DNA of 64,000 bases, taken from assembly GCF_964340395.1 (NCBI RefSeq), contig NC_135551.1, forward strand, positions 25,291,003 to 25,355,002, read 5' to 3'. The position numbers and the translations under genes are program-made. Numbering within the stretch: the stretch's first letter is position 1; every line of letters starts with the position of its first letter. Shown here in pieces: positions 1 through 16,366 of the stretch. This DNA comes from Glandiceps talaboti (Eukaryota > Hemichordata > Enteropneusta > Spengelidae). Under the pieces are notes generated by a model. The model was not told the DNA's origin and did no database searches. It was given only the letters and a program-made list of their open reading frames with translations.

Positions 1-3000
1 GAAGGTTACATACATGTTCTCAAATTATTTTGAAGTAACTATATTACCTGGCCATAGTTATTTTCTATAATGCATAGAGTTTATAGTAAGATATACAATT
101 GGAGATTGGTTGATTTTATGTGGCAAAACAAAAACATATAAAATATCTTTGGCGATGATAACAGAAAAAAAGTTAAAAACTGATTTCCATTGTGGTACTC
201 TTTGTAATACATAAAACATACTAAAGTACAATCAGATCAATGGAACACACTACATAAATGATGTCAAAATATAAAAACAGACAAGATTACAAATGAATTT
301 AACAGAAATTAAAGATTACTGTAAATAATGGACTTGATTACTGTCTATATTATTGGTCTTGATGCTTTGAAGTGGCAATAATTTCACATCATATTCTTCA
401 GGCTGACTATTATATGATCTAATAACAGGTCGCTGCTAAAAAAATACAGCAAGTTCATTGGATTGTAAATAATCCATTATTTAAGTCATACCTGGATAGT
501 TGAAAACATTCATATATATAAAGTTGTAACCAAAAATGTTTATCTGTTTAGCAGATCAAATGACTTTAGGTTATTATGCACAGTTAGTTCAAGTTTGTTT
601 TTACTTTTTTTTTTTTACTTTTTTTTTGACTAAGACAGATTGAATGTTCGATGCTTAAAAAGTGTTTAAACTCCTTGTGCATTATAACTGATGTAAGTCA
701 TTGCAAAGTTGTAGTGTTAGTTTTTTTGACTATTTTTGACCAAAAGTTACAAGTTTTTCTTTGTCCTAATGTGTGTGAAATACAAGAGAGTATATACACT
801 AAAGTGTCAGGCAGTTTAATATAAACATACATCTACATGTATTTGGTGCATAAAAAAAATATTTTGTTAAAAAAAAATAATTTGTGTTATTGAAGTGAAG
901 TTCTGTGTATTAAATTTGTTGATATTCTAATATTTATAATAATGCTAAGAATGGATATTTTAACAGTAAGTATGTCACAGAATTTGATGTGTTTCACACC
1001 AGTTCATCAACATTATTGTCACTGTTAGTTAATATCATTGGTTTGAATTTTTTTCAGTCATTTGTTTGTGACATTGGTATTCTTTTACTCATTCAAAACT
1101 TCCATTTGTATTTTTATGTTTCTTCTCTAGAGTGCACCATTTTCATAATATCCACACTACCTGATGCATGGTTCACAATGTTATTTCATAATGTCGTTAC
1201 AGGTTTTTTTAAAACGAAGTTTGAACGATCAACTTGTGCAACATATCAATACATTACTTTAATTCTAAAGTAGTTTTATGTCTTTCTGTAAAATTTAGTA
1301 GGGTCAGATCAAAGAAGCTTTGCAATTATGTGTGTCGTTATTTTGATAACGTTAATTTGGTGTTGGTTGCTGTTAGACCAATCTATTTACAGAGAAAGAT
1401 AGTCTCGTATCAGCTCTATTCGTTACTCATGGTGACCTGTGAAAACTACTTTGAACAAGTGACATGAACATTTGCTCATGAGTATTTTTAAAAATGTGTT
1501 GACTTTGTACGAATGCCCTAAATTTGCATAGCCATTCGGCGACGTTATTGGCAACAAACTGTTACTTGATTTGTCATTCTCTCAACAACGTTGTGACTAG
1601 TAGGGCTAAATCTATGCCAGTGTAAAAATTTCAGTAATATATCTATATGTTGCTGTACTTCATTGTTCAAACCTTGATTAAAAACCACTGTAATTGTTTT
1701 GGGATGTTAGAAAATGTGTATATTGTACAATGTATTAACCAGAATATTTTCATTCAAGATAAAATTTTGTTTGAACAGTGAAATATAGTTACTTTGGGGT
1801 GGTAAATTAGAAACAAATGCGAATGCCAGTTTTGAAGACATGAATGCTGACTAATTATATGTACAGCCATCATACCATGGACGAACAGAACCTGTTACAA
1901 ACAGCGGAAGTAAACAACTGAATTGAATTAACTACACTTGGCACAGCAGGTTGGAACAGCAGCGGGCTGTATTACATTGGGTTGATAAGAACAGTTTTAT
2001 GGCCTTTTTATGTGTACTTGAAATGCCAGGGGAACTGGAAATGTGTTTGTGAACATGAACTATTATGTAAAGAAGCCATACAGCTGTTCTTATCAAATGA
2101 TGAAATGTAGTATAAGTCTCTGCACTTCAAACATGCTGTGTCAAGTGTTATTAATCCAATTCATTTGTTTGCTTTCCCTGTTTGCAACATGTTCCATTTG
2201 TCTATGCTCTGATGTCGGTAGTTGTAAATCATTGCATGATCAAGGTCTGTAGAGGAGTGGAAATATCACATTCTGCATTGTAATTTACTGTTCTAAAGTA
2301 ACTATATTTTGGATTGTTCTCTTGATTCTTGGAAAGTGTTAATGAGAAAATATATAGGTTTAGATGTGTCTTCTTAAACCAAATTGTGCATTAATGCAAA
2401 GTAATTAAAAACAAAAAAGTACTGAACTCAATAAAATGTATGAATTAAGTCTCTGGAAACTAGTTTTAGAACTTAATTTTGCAGAATTTTTTTACGAGGG
2501 AGAATATTCTGGTTGACAGTATTTGCATTTGAAGCCTTCCATTTTACCCTTGCACATCATATGTTTATATAACATATATTTATGTGAGTTGTCCACAAAC
2601 GAATTCAGGGGAGTAATCGATTCTTTAGTCACCTAACAGCTATCGATTTGAATAAGTCTGTACTCTGTGTAAGCTACAGGGGTGGAGTCCTTGACAATGC
2701 GTTCTCACCCCTCTACACACATATGTCACTTTATTCTCTGCACGATGTAATGTAACAATAAACCTAGCAATAGACCCAAGTCTAAAGTCAAACAAATCTT
2801 GAATCTATAGTCGAACATATGCTGAATCATAAGTTGAACGTACGTCAAACACATGTTCAATCTGGTTGAGCTTACATATATATATATATTCAATCTAGTC
2901 GAACGTATGTTCAATCTGGTCGAACATATGCTCAAATCTAGTCAAACGTATATTCAATCTAGTCGAATAATTGACTATAATACAAAGAAAATACGATCAT

Positions 3001-3595
3001 TAATATCTACTACATAAAGTAATCAAGGTAGATTCTACATAGTAATACATGTAATGACTTCTATTGGGTGAGACACCCCCTGACATTGGAATGTCCATTC
3101 AAGTACTAAGAAAGTTTGTTTTCTTCATAATAGTTCTAATTTCTACTAACTACAGACTTCAATAAACATATAGTCGTGTTGACATGTCCACTCAGTGTCA
3201 CAGTGTGGAGACTTAATAACTTAGAGTCATGAACTTACAATATGAGTATCAATTAAGCTAAAGCTCTTGTAGACTTTCCCGCCAATGTCAACAAACTAAC
3301 CCAAGGATATGACATATATATGATGTATTTTAATCCACATTTCCTATGTCAAGATCAAATAACTAGTGAGTCAATATCCTGTTTTCAAGTTCAGTAATTT
3401 GGCGGTAACATTATGTATGTGTACAAAAATTTTGACATTTTTAAAGGTACACTGAAGTTGTTTATCTTGGCACACAAAATATTTCAGTGAAAAGACTAAA
3501 CTAAGCTAAACATAAAGTTTGCAAATATAAACCACCATTTATCTACTTCAAGTAATTTACTAATTTTCTTAATTTATCCTTTCCTTATTTGGTAG
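1..3595. other. Intron or upstream region of the convertase gene, no exon recognised
   Basis: No convincing coding exon is seen. The first convertase exon I can support opens at 3596 in the middle of the subtilase catalytic domain, so the signal peptide, prodomain and the exon with the catalytic Asp should lie upstream of the window. I looked here for a plausible Asp-Asp-Gly exon ending in phase 1 and found none. The stretch is AT-rich with T-runs near 601-628 and short open frames that show no codon bias or family match. Confidence 0.5.
2783..2975. repeat. Degenerate tandem repeat of about 22 bp
   Basis: Variants of TTCAATCTAGTCGAACGTAT recur about eight times, with an AT dinucleotide run near 2873-2890 between copies. 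Copies differ at several positions, so the array is old. No function is suggested by the sequence. Confidence 0.6.
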
Positions 3596-6500
3596 GTGTT
3601 GATGGAACACATCCAGATTTAGATGACAACTTTGTAAGTATATTAATTTTCAAAAGTAAATTTATCAATTTTTTTTTTCAATCCTATAATTATAGAAAGA
3701 TTCTTTATAAATGTTTATCTTCTCCTTCTGTTACAGTTTATAGATGCCAGTTATGACTTCAACAATCTAACAGACCCATTCAGCAATCATCCTGGTTACC
3801 ATGACGGTGATACTGATCCCCATCCCAATGATAACCCATTGCTTAATGGAGAAAATGAGTGAGTTATTTGTGCTAGGATATTTGAGTTGGATTTTTGCCA
3901 CAGCAACACATGGCAGTTTACACAAGATTGTTGCCACAGCAACATTAGTTTAGACAGGGTTGTTGCCACAGCAACATTAGTTTAGACAGGGTTGTTGCCA
4001 CAGCAACATTAGCTTAGCCAGGGTTGTTGCCACAGCAACATTTGACACTTTGAGCAGGATTGTTGCCATAGCAACACTTGACAGTTTAGACAGGGTTGTT
4101 GCCACAACAACACATGGCAGTTTGTGCAGGATTGATGCCACAGTACCATTTGACAGTTTGGACAGGATTGTTGCCACAGCAACACATCACAGTTAGAACA
4201 GAATTGTTGCCATAGCAACCCTTGACAGTTTAGACAGGGTTGTTGCCACAACAACACATGGCAGTTTGTGAAGGATTGATGCCACAGCACCATTTGACAG
4301 TTTGGACAGGATTGTTGCCACAGCAACACATGACAGTTTGAGCATAATTGTTGCCATAGCAACACTTGACAGTTTGGACAGGGTTGTTGCCATATAATAA
4401 CTTGATGTAAGTTTTACAAGTAAGTGATGAAAACTCTTTCTATCACATTGTTAAATGATTTAATAGAATTAAGGGATTTTTTCATGTTGACAGCCATGGA
4501 ACTAAATGTGCCGGTGAAGTTGGTGCTGAAGCTAACAATGGTGTCTGTGGTGTAGGAGTTGCCTATGGTGTCAGCCTTGGAGGTATGTCAATTTGATAAC
4601 TGTAAACTCATCTAGGGATGATTCCATTGCCCTCATTGTGCCCCCCCCCCCCCCCCCCATCCTTTTCATCTTAGGAATACGTCCCATCATGATTAAGCCC
4701 CATGATCTGCTAACACATTACAGTTTGTCCTTTAGCCATGTTAGACAGAATATGGCATGCATTTCAGGTATTACAGTGAAAAAAACCCCAAAATGTGCAA
4801 TGGCCACCCTACTACATGACTGCTGGTGGTGCTATGATGTATGAGGGCGCTGTTCAATTGGCACTATATCTGAATATGATCAGGAAGAAATGTGGTAAAT
4901 TTAAATATATGACAAACTTCACAAGTCTACCACAAAGTGCACAATCGTGCCTTTTTTTCATTACCATTACAGACTTACTACAAAGTTGTTTTGCATTCTG
5001 TATTAGGTATTCGTTTATTGGATGGCCCTGTGACTGATGCAATAGAAGCTGCTGCTCTCAGTTATCACAATAACATCATAGACATTTACAGTTGTTGTTG
5101 GGGACCAACGGATGATGGAGAAACATTTGAAGGAGCTGGTGAAGAAGCAATGGCAGCCATTGAAGGTGGTATCACTAAGGTATGATAGAAATGTAATTCT
5201 TGGTACCAGAATACAATTTTATCACCTACCTAGGCACAACATAAAAACACAATTTGATTTCTTGATCGATACCATGACTTCTGCCCCACATGCTACACAG
5301 GCACGCTACAAGCATACATTACTAAAAGGTGCACTACACATTCATTATTACAGGCATGCTACACATGCATTACTACAGGTATGCTACACATTCATTACTA
5401 CAGGTATGCTACATATGCATTACTACAGGTATGCTACATGGACATTACTGTAGGTGGGTAAAAAAATGACTGCCCAGTGTATATATTTCTTTCCACATTA
5501 TAGGGTCGCGATGGTCGAGGAAACATCTACGTATGGGCATCAGGTAATGGGGGTTTGACAGACGACGATTGTGCTGCCGATGGTTACGTCAGCAGTATCT
5601 ACACTATAGCCATCGGTGCCATCACTGGTCAGGGTCATAGTGCATTCTTCATTGAATCCTGCTCCCCAGTCATGGCTGTCACTTTAGTTGGTTCTACCCA
5701 CAATCCACCCCACGGAAGTCTTTCCATGGCACCAGATAATTGGGTGGTAAGTTCAAGGTTCACAGTTCATAGTTGAGAGTCCAGAGAATATGAAAATATA
5801 CTTTATTTTAGTAACTATATACACAAATGATATGATTTCTATATTTTTGTAGCCACTTTTGTAATAAAAAAGTACAAATCACCATTTATATTTACTCTGG
5901 TTTTATGATTTCAGCACTGGTTTTATTCTAGCTGAATATGTGCAAAAGATTTTTCTGAGGAAAACAAATTTATAGTACAAGAAACATACATATATTTTCT
6001 ATTTCAACAAATGTATAGGAGGAGAAACATGTATTGTTTTGTATTTTCCTATCCAGGTAACTACTGACTTGAACCATAAATGTACAGAACACTTCACAGG
6101 GACTTCCAGTGCAGCTCCTTTTGCTACCGGTGCATTTGCCATTGTCTTAGAGGCAAAGTAGGTCAAATCATATACTATTTGTTGTACCATGTACAAACTT
6201 GTTGAATGTGTTCAAGCCAAAAATATGGGTTTTATACCCTCGTTATTCTTGTACATCGTATCAAAACCATGTATATCGTTGGTTCTATAATACTCCTTAT
6301 ATGAGTCAAAACGTTCAAAAATGGACAAGAGCTATTGCATTTGAAGATAGAGTGCAAATGTTGTAAACATCATCATCACCCATGGACGGTAAAATATAGT
6401 TTGGAACATTGGTAAGTGAGAAACAAGTGCGACCTTTCAACCCATCTACAATTCACTTTGATCACACAATGATGTCATTAATTAACATTAAAGTTGCTCG

Positions 6501-8804
6501 CCATCAATATATAGACATATTACTCTGCCAGTTTTGGGGAGAGACATTACATATTAAATCATTAAATCGTTGTGTGATCAAGGTTTTTAGTACTCAGATT
6601 ATAATATAACATTCATTTCCAATTTACCATTCCAGAGTAACTATATTTTAGTGTATTTTTGATTCTTAAAACAGTAAACAATATATACATTTGTAGATGA
6701 ATTTCAGAACACACAAATTGACCTAAATCTTTTATTGTGTGGAAATCAGACGGTTATTTACAGTGCAAGGATATTTATTTACATTTCAGTCCAAACTTGA
6801 CCTGGCGTGACCTCCAACACATCGTAGCCCGTGGTTGTAACATCCCTAACCCAACACAGGAAGGCTGGTATGTCAATGGAGCAGGCTTTCATCTTAACCA
6901 CAAGTTTGGTTTTGGACTGTTAGATGTTAGCAAGATGGTAGAATTGGCACTGACTTGGGAAAATGTAGGTCCACAAATCACCTATGAAGTTCCACATAAA
7001 CCATTCAATGTGTAAGTAATAAAAGATTATTGTGCACTATTTTATTGTGCAAATTACAGCAGTAAAGAGGAACAGTGCATTATTTGCAGTTTCCTTCTTA
7101 ACTAATGTGAGGTGCCCCTACTATACATCTGTCCACAGAATTACTTGGACTGGCTAAGATTGTTTATAACTGAATTAATCCTGAAACACTGGGAAATGAT
7201 GTTCAATCATGTTCAGTCCGACTTTTAAACAGCACTCCTAGTGGCCAAACAAGGCAATCCTTTTGTTTTTCACACAGGTGGATTGTGGTGTACATGTATT
7301 TACACAATGAAGGCTGTAAAGTTTCAAAACTTGCTCAGGTTTCAAAATAGCACTTGTTACTCCAAATGGCCAAACAATACAATCATTTTGTCTTTTCTGA
7401 TAGTGTAAACATGATGTATTTAGACAATAATGACCCCAAGTTTCAAAGTAGTCCTAGTTTTCAAAACATCACAAACAAACAACACAGCCTTTTGTGTTTT
7501 TGATGTTAAATTGGCATAGGTATATTTGGGCCATGCAGACTATAAAATTTTCAAAACTTCTCCAGAGTTCAAAACAGCACTCCTAGTGGCCAAACAACAC
7601 GACCCTTTTGTTTTTCTGACAACTGGAATATTGCATTTTTGACAATAAAAAGTTAGGAGTTTTGAAATATTCTATTACTGTTTTTGACTTCACTGACATT
7701 AAGTATTCTGATTTTGGTTTCAGTGAGGTGGAAATAGAAAATGCAATCAACATGACTCTCACAATAAAGGAAGATTGTCCTATTACAAAGTTAGAACATA
7801 CCCAAGCCCACATCACATTTCAGTCACCTCGTCGCGGAGACATAAGCTTGTTCCTCTACTCGCCGAGTGGCACAAAGTCAGAACTACTTTCAACTCGAAT
7901 ATGGGACAGCGATAGCAATGGTATATCTGATTGGCCATTCATGACTGTTCACAACTGGGGTGAGGATCCTGTTGGTGATTGGACTCTAGAATTCCGCTAC
8001 ATTCCTTCGCCGGAGAGTATGTCATACAAACCTGTCTTCAAACCAGGCACAATGCCCAGAGATCAAGATCTACCGAAAGCTAAGCTCATCAAAATGGGAA
8101 TGACTTTGTATGGAACGGAAGATAAAGATTCCAAGGAAGAGGACGGTAGTAATTCTGGAGGAGACAGCAAACAGACTAGCACTCCGATGTCTACCGCCGT
8201 CCACCCAGAAGAAGCTGGTAAGGGTGACCCTGACACTATCGCAAACATCTACAACGAAGAACAAGCATCAAATGAGGAGATTGTAATCGACTTAGAAAAT
8301 CTTGCCCAAGGTGTAGATTTGCCACCAAATGTCGACAATAACATGGTAGATGGACAAATCAATACTGACGAGGGTTTCAATGGTGTTGTCATTGACGAAG
8401 ATGGCAACAAGCTTCCCATGAAGTCTGATAGTGATGATGCAACGAAACTAAACAAGATTGATGTTTACGCTGGCGACCCTGATCCCCAGTTCAACGAAGC
8501 CCTTGACCCCCGAGACCTCCAAATTATCATCGATGTTTTATCCAGACATCTAGGTTATAACTATGATGCATTGAGAGAAAAGAAGCAGAATTCAAGATAC
8601 AGAAGTGAAAAATATCAAGAAAAAGCAGCATATCCCAACACTAGTAAAAAATATCAGTATGGAGATAAAAATCTATCCCGAGATGAGATTCTAGAAAAAT
8701 ATGAAGTAAAGGTCGAGAAATTGAGAAGGCTTATAGAAGCAAAGGAAAAGGAACGAGAGAAAAAGAGATTGATGAAAGAATATTTAAAAAAGAGGAATTT
8801 TTAA
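3596..8804 (+). CDS. Proprotein convertase, subtilisin/kexin type, PC1/3-like (3' part of gene)
   Basis: Serine endoprotease that would cleave prohormones and other precursors at basic sites in the secretory pathway. Eight exons join in frame: 3596-3633, 3737-3858, 4494-4582, 5007-5179, 5504-5746, 6057-6157, 6790-7011, 7724-8804 (about 688 residues, incomplete at the N-terminus). The catalytic His is in DHGTKCAGE (codon 4495-4497), the oxyanion Asn in WASGNGG (5546-5548; Asn rather than the Asp of PC2), and the nucleophile Ser in FTGTSSAAP (6105-6107). The exon with the catalytic Asp lies upstream, but its trailing HPDL is present. A P domain with the conserved RRGD and [12 protein letters not shown] segments fills the first 150 or so residues of the last exon. 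The remaining ~210 residues are acidic and Ser-rich, then Lys/Glu-rich and helical; there is no transmembrane helix or Cys-rich region. [17 protein letters not shown] segment recalls the C-terminal amphipathic helix of PC1/3. Oddities are DIYSCCWGP where most family members have one Cys or none, and an insertion after YDFNN. PC1/3 assignment is from memory; PC7-like is the main alternative. Confidence 0.85.
3890..4400. repeat. Minisatellite of RFX X-box-like motifs with 144-bp higher-order period
   Basis: This lies in the convertase intron between 3859 and 4493. Nine exact matches to the RFX X-box pattern GTNRCC-N(0-3)-RGYAAC (GTTGCCACAGCAAC or GTTGCCATAGCAAC) start at 3930, 3962, 3994, 4026, 4062, 4170, 4206, 4314 and 4350, with degenerate copies between. 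The early spacing is 32 bp, then 36 bp. From 4062 the variants cycle CATAG, CACAAC, degenerate, CACAG every four units, so 4062-4205 and 4206-4349 form a 144-bp higher-order unit. Each motif is a near palindrome. Because 36 is divisible by three, the reverse strand shows long open frames that are artefacts. Confidence 0.85.
5325..5455. repeat. Tandem repeat of about 25 bp in convertase intron
   Basis: Units like GCATTACTACAGGTATGCTA recur about five times between the exons ending at 5179 and starting at 5504. Several units contain CAG|GTATG, which resembles abutting splice sites, but no open exon is created. Confidence 0.6.
7228..7640. repeat. Diverged tandem repeat of about 115 bp in last convertase intron
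   Basis: The segment AGCACTCCTAGTGGCCAAAC at 7231 and 7575 is 344 bp apart, with diverged versions near 7347 and 7463, giving about 3.5 units of 115 bp. Each unit continues with a TTTTGT-rich stretch and a GTATTTAGACAATAA-like stretch. The intron is 7012-7723. Confidence 0.6.
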
Positions 8805-8978
8805 TAACATAAAAATACTGTGGTGTATTTCAATTCTGATGGAATGGATGTTTGCTGAAATCAGAAGACTGTCTAATTACCTGATTTAAAGCAGTGTGTG
8901 CTTCAGAAGTAACAATCTTACCATTTTGCTCTTTCTTTGTTCATGAAAACTCAAACTCATTCTCAGTTCAAATCAAGA

Positions 8979-8984
8979 AATAAA
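8979..8984 (+). promoter_or_regulatory. Candidate poly(A) signal of the convertase gene
   Basis: AATAAA lies 175 bases after the stop codon at 8802-8804, with no earlier AATAAA or ATTAAA in the 3' flank. Confidence 0.5.
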
Positions 8985-11254
8985 TTCAGGGGTTACCGTA
9001 CAAATTGTTGAAATAGAAGTCACAATGATATCAAAATTAATCCAGTTTAGAATCCAATATGGCCACCAAATCCAATATGGCCACCAAATACTGTGTTTGT
9101 CCTTAAAAATCCAAATTTTGCTTGTTAGTTCAATAGATGAGGGACAAGCTTTCATATGGCAAAGTTTAAGAACTTTGAATTGCAGGGAATTAGCTCCTGG
9201 GGTGCATTCTACCTGTTGAGAGAAATGAAAACAGCTATACAAAAGAGATACATCAGCAAATATTCCACAGCTTCAGAAATGAAATATTTCCACAGTAAAC
9301 ACTTACCATGGTCATCTATGTGTAAATCTATGTTCATATTTTTAGGGGGTATTACAGGCCCATGCTTCAATCCAGGTTCTCACATATAAGAGTTATCGTA
9401 GCAGTTGATGAGGTTCCTTCTTTTTACCTGGTGTTTGATACTCGGTGTAGTGGTACAACAGGTTTATACATGGATGACTATTGATATAATCAGGTTCATA
9501 ATATAAAGAAATAAATGGAAGATATCATGTTGACGAACAGGTTTATGTATGACGAAGAAACTGAAATATACTGACTTCATAAATACTTTGTTTCACTATG
9601 TATAGACTAAGTCTGACAACTTGTGTTAGATTGAAATTTAAAATATCCACTGCCCTAGAAAGTGAACTATTTACTTTTGACTGTTTGACTCCTATCTCCA
9701 ATTATCACCAGACAGTCCAGTACTGACATAAGTTAATTAAACAAAACTAAACAAAACAATCTTTGTACCTAATAAGCAGGATCTTTGTTTCAAACTGTAG
9801 GTTCCAAAAGAGCCTTCTGAGGAACTTGACAAAATCTGAAATCAAGAATTTGTTACCCAGTGTTAAAGAACTTGTATGACTATTAAAATTATGTAGTCAA
9901 TGGAGATATGGACAGAAACCTATGTAATACAACTCTAGAAATAATACCGATGCATTTGCTTGCTCATGGCAATCAGGAATGAGACAAGGTTGTTTTTGTC
10001 TCAGTTATCTTGTTGTCTTTACCCAGTTTGTCTTTGTGTGAAATCTTCTTTTAGCTCATGTCAGTCACGTTTTTCATTTGTATGAAGATATTTCATCACT
10101 GTTTAAGAACACACTGTCTCAGGTATGACTTCGATTTTGTTCTGATACCAAGTTCCTCTCACTTTCCTTTGTTCTTTAGTTTATATTTTCTCTGATTTAA
10201 TAAGTCAAACTATTTGCTAAAATATAATACTATTAAAGCTATGACACCAACTGTGTTTATATATAAACCCTTGAGGAAATATTGGGTATCAGGGTATAAC
10301 ACATCTTACTCATGGTGTTGGTAAAAACCTGATAAATTTAGAATTCGGTATTTGATTCTAACTTTGTTGGTTCACTCTTAGATAATCAAACAACTGTTGA
10401 TAGGTGGTCTGAGGTTCACTGTGTTTATTAGACGATGTTTGCATTACTTTTGAATTTTGATTTGAAGTAATGCAAACACTTATTAGAATCGATATCAACA
10501 ATAAAAATGCATATATGGTTTCATCTCAAAATTAGTGTTAGTAGACGCACTGGTTGCTCTTTTCTCTGTGAACGAAATATCTTAGAAGTGGTTTATTGAA
10601 TGTAAAACTGATTTCTGTTTCAGTAGTGTAAGTGGCATTGATGCTAAAGTAATGGACATAATTATGTAGTGTAACATTGGAAGGAAAAGAATGATAATTT
10701 GATGACAACTTGCTATGTTAATAATATGTAATTAATTATGTAAATAATCTGAGTAATTCACACAATTTATGTAAATTTTGCAATAAGTTTCCCATTTTCT
10801 CAATCTCAGAGAATTATTGATCAAAAAGAGATACTGCAGACTAAAATAAGATAAATGCATCTTCATTGGTTCGCTTGATTCAGCAAACATACTGTAAAGT
10901 GGAATGTCATTGGTTTATTCTGAATATGCAAATTATGGAATCTGATATGCAAATTTGAATTGGACCAATCACAGAAGACTAACAAGAGATCCATGTCAGC
11001 ATTTTATGTTAAGCAATATGAGAGGATAGATTCTGCCACAGTGTGATGTAATATGTCTATAAACAATAGCAACAAGCAATAATAAAAAACTTTGATTTTG
11101 ATGTACAAAATTCTGAAAGTTCTTGTACCACTGCTGTTAGCCATTACACAGTCACAACAAACTACTGTTACTGATTACATTTCATTGTTATTATGACAAT
11201 AACTTCAAATTCGATTTATTTTATCTATTTTTTTGTCAAAAAATCATGACCACT
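8985..11254. other. Spacer, no gene recognised
   Basis: AT-rich non-coding sequence. A short duplication of CCAATATGGCCACCAAAT occurs near 9054-9090. A near-inverted pair TTTGCATTACTTTTGAATTT / GATTTGAAGTAATGCAAA sits at about 10437-10471. No open frame has a recognisable family or splice context. Confidence 0.5.
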
Positions 11255-11570
11255 TTTATTTCACTAGTGTTTTTGTTAGGGGTCCTCTATCATTTTACTA
11301 GGGTTCACAACCAGTGATTTTGTTAAGGGCAGTATTAAGTAGGTAAAATCTACCTGAGTTCTCTAATCATTTTACCTAGGGTTCACTACCAGTGTTTTTT
11401 TGTTAGGGACAGTAAGTAAGTAAAATCTATAGTGTTCCACTGTCAAAGTTCACAACAAAAATGATGGTACAATACACATGTATAGAAACTGCCATTCTTA
11501 CCATGTTTTCCATTCCTGTTATCAGGGTTTCAATACCTTAGCAAAAACACTGTTCACTTTGGGTTATACA
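11255..11570. repeat. Dispersed repeat family R1, copy 1
   Basis: It contains an internally repeated segment (TTTACTAGGGTTCACAACCAGTG and a variant about 100 bp on), then GTAGGTAAAATCTACCTGAG and a distal part with CCATGTTTTCCATTCCTGTTA. The same order of motifs returns at 21255-21420. Probably a degraded short mobile element; no terminal repeats or tRNA-like head were found. Confidence 0.5.
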
Positions 11571-12176
11571 TTGAAAAATAACCCATGTAAACAAACAGAC
11601 AAACAAACAAACAAACAAACAAACAAGCAAAATAAATACACATCTGCGGCTGATGGCAAGGGTTACTTTAAAAGTCAAATCACAAATCTGTACATTAAGA
11701 TGTATATTAGTATACTATTGTGTTTGGTAATACACATAAAACGAATCTGTTAATTTTATCACTATTTACATACAATTGTTTTAATCTATTATAACCTACA
11801 ACTTTACATTGTTATATTTTCTAACTAGTAGTATATATTTTATATTCTAAGTTATTCTGTGTAGTATTTATTTAAAGTAGTGTATGGGTAATGACTGATA
11901 AGTCATTGATTAGTCAAAGGCCTTAACAGTCACTCCAAGTGGTTGGCCTTAAAGGTCTTTGGCAAAGGGTCTTTGACTTGATAAATGACTTGAGTTATGA
12001 GATTATTCAGCACAAGCAATTCAACAATAGGCCTTATGAAGATGACTTGTATATAAATGAATGTACAGGTGAAAATACTGCCACCTAGTGGTCAACTGTA
12101 ATAAGGAAACAGTCACTGTGAAGAGAATCATCAAGATTAGAAACTAGTCTGTAAGATACAGTGTGTTCAATGTATC
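11571..12176. other. Spacer, no gene recognised
   Basis: It holds an (ACAAA)n run near 11596-11627 and a self-similar stretch rich in GGCCTTAA / TCTTTGGCAA words at 11925-11985. Nothing coding is visible. Confidence 0.5.
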
Positions 12177-12427
12177 CACCCTCATCGGCCTTCTAGGGGT
12201 AAGGCCAAAGAGGGTGCTCCAATACATCATATGTGTATGGCATCATTGGCCTTCTCTGAGAGAGGTAAGGCCAAAGATGGCACCCCAACATGACATATCT
12301 GTTTCCTTCATAGGCATTCTTTTAGAGTGGTAAGGCAAATGATGGTGCTTCAACATGGCATATGTATGTACTCTCATCGGCCTTCTCTTGAGGATAAAGC
12401 AAATGATAGCACCCCAACACAGCATAT
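12177..12427. repeat. Tandem repeat, about four 60-bp units
   Basis: Each unit reads approximately CATCGGCCTTCT, a short spacer, GGTAAGGCCAAAGATGG, then CACCCCAACAT and GACATAT. Units begin near 12183, 12243, 12310 and 12376. Divergence between units is roughly 20 percent by eye. Confidence 0.65.
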
Positions 12428-15846
<3,419 letters not shown>

Positions 15847-16127
15847 CACTCACTCACTCACTCACTCACTCACTCACTCACTCACTCACTCACTCACTCA
15901 CTCACTCACTCACTCACTCACTCACTCACTCACTCACTCACTCACTCACTCACTCACTCACTCACTCACTCACTCACTCACTCACTCACTCACTCACTCA
16001 CTCGATCGATCGATCGATCGGTCGGTCAGTCAGTCAGTCAGTCAGTCAGTCAGTCAGTCAGTCAGTCAGTCAGTCAGTCAGTCAGTCAGTCAGTCAGTCA
16101 GTCAGTCAATCAATCAATCAATCAATG
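15847..16127. repeat. Compound tetranucleotide array CACT, GATC, GTCA, ATCA
   Basis: About 155 bp of (CACT)n passes through a short (CGAT)n and (CGGT) block into about 85 bp of (CAGT)n and ends in (CAAT)n. Each block differs from the next by one base of the tetramer, so register is kept across the whole 280 bp. Confidence 0.95.
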
Positions 16128-16366
16128 TTTAACTTTAATGAATGATTTTGTTCAAATAAATTAGGTCATCTATGGTTTGGGTTGTTTTCAAGCATTCCCA
16201 TATATGATCAGAAATTTATCAGAATTAGATATTGATATATTTTTTGCCATATACTTTTGCCATCGTCTAAGAGGGTAATACTATCTTATTACTGTATGTC
16301 GCTTGTCATTCATGAATTAGCATTTTTTAAATCTAGCAGTACGAAAAATCATCAGTTCCGATCACA

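Noticed and set aside
3977-4393. Long reverse-strand open frames of the form LLWQQxCxNC
   Set aside because: They arise because the X-box minisatellite period of 36 bp is divisible by three; there is no start context, splice site or family match.
3890-4400. CRISPR-like array with about 36-bp periodicity
   Set aside because: The genome is eukaryotic, and both the repeated part and the part between are repetitive; there are no unique spacers.
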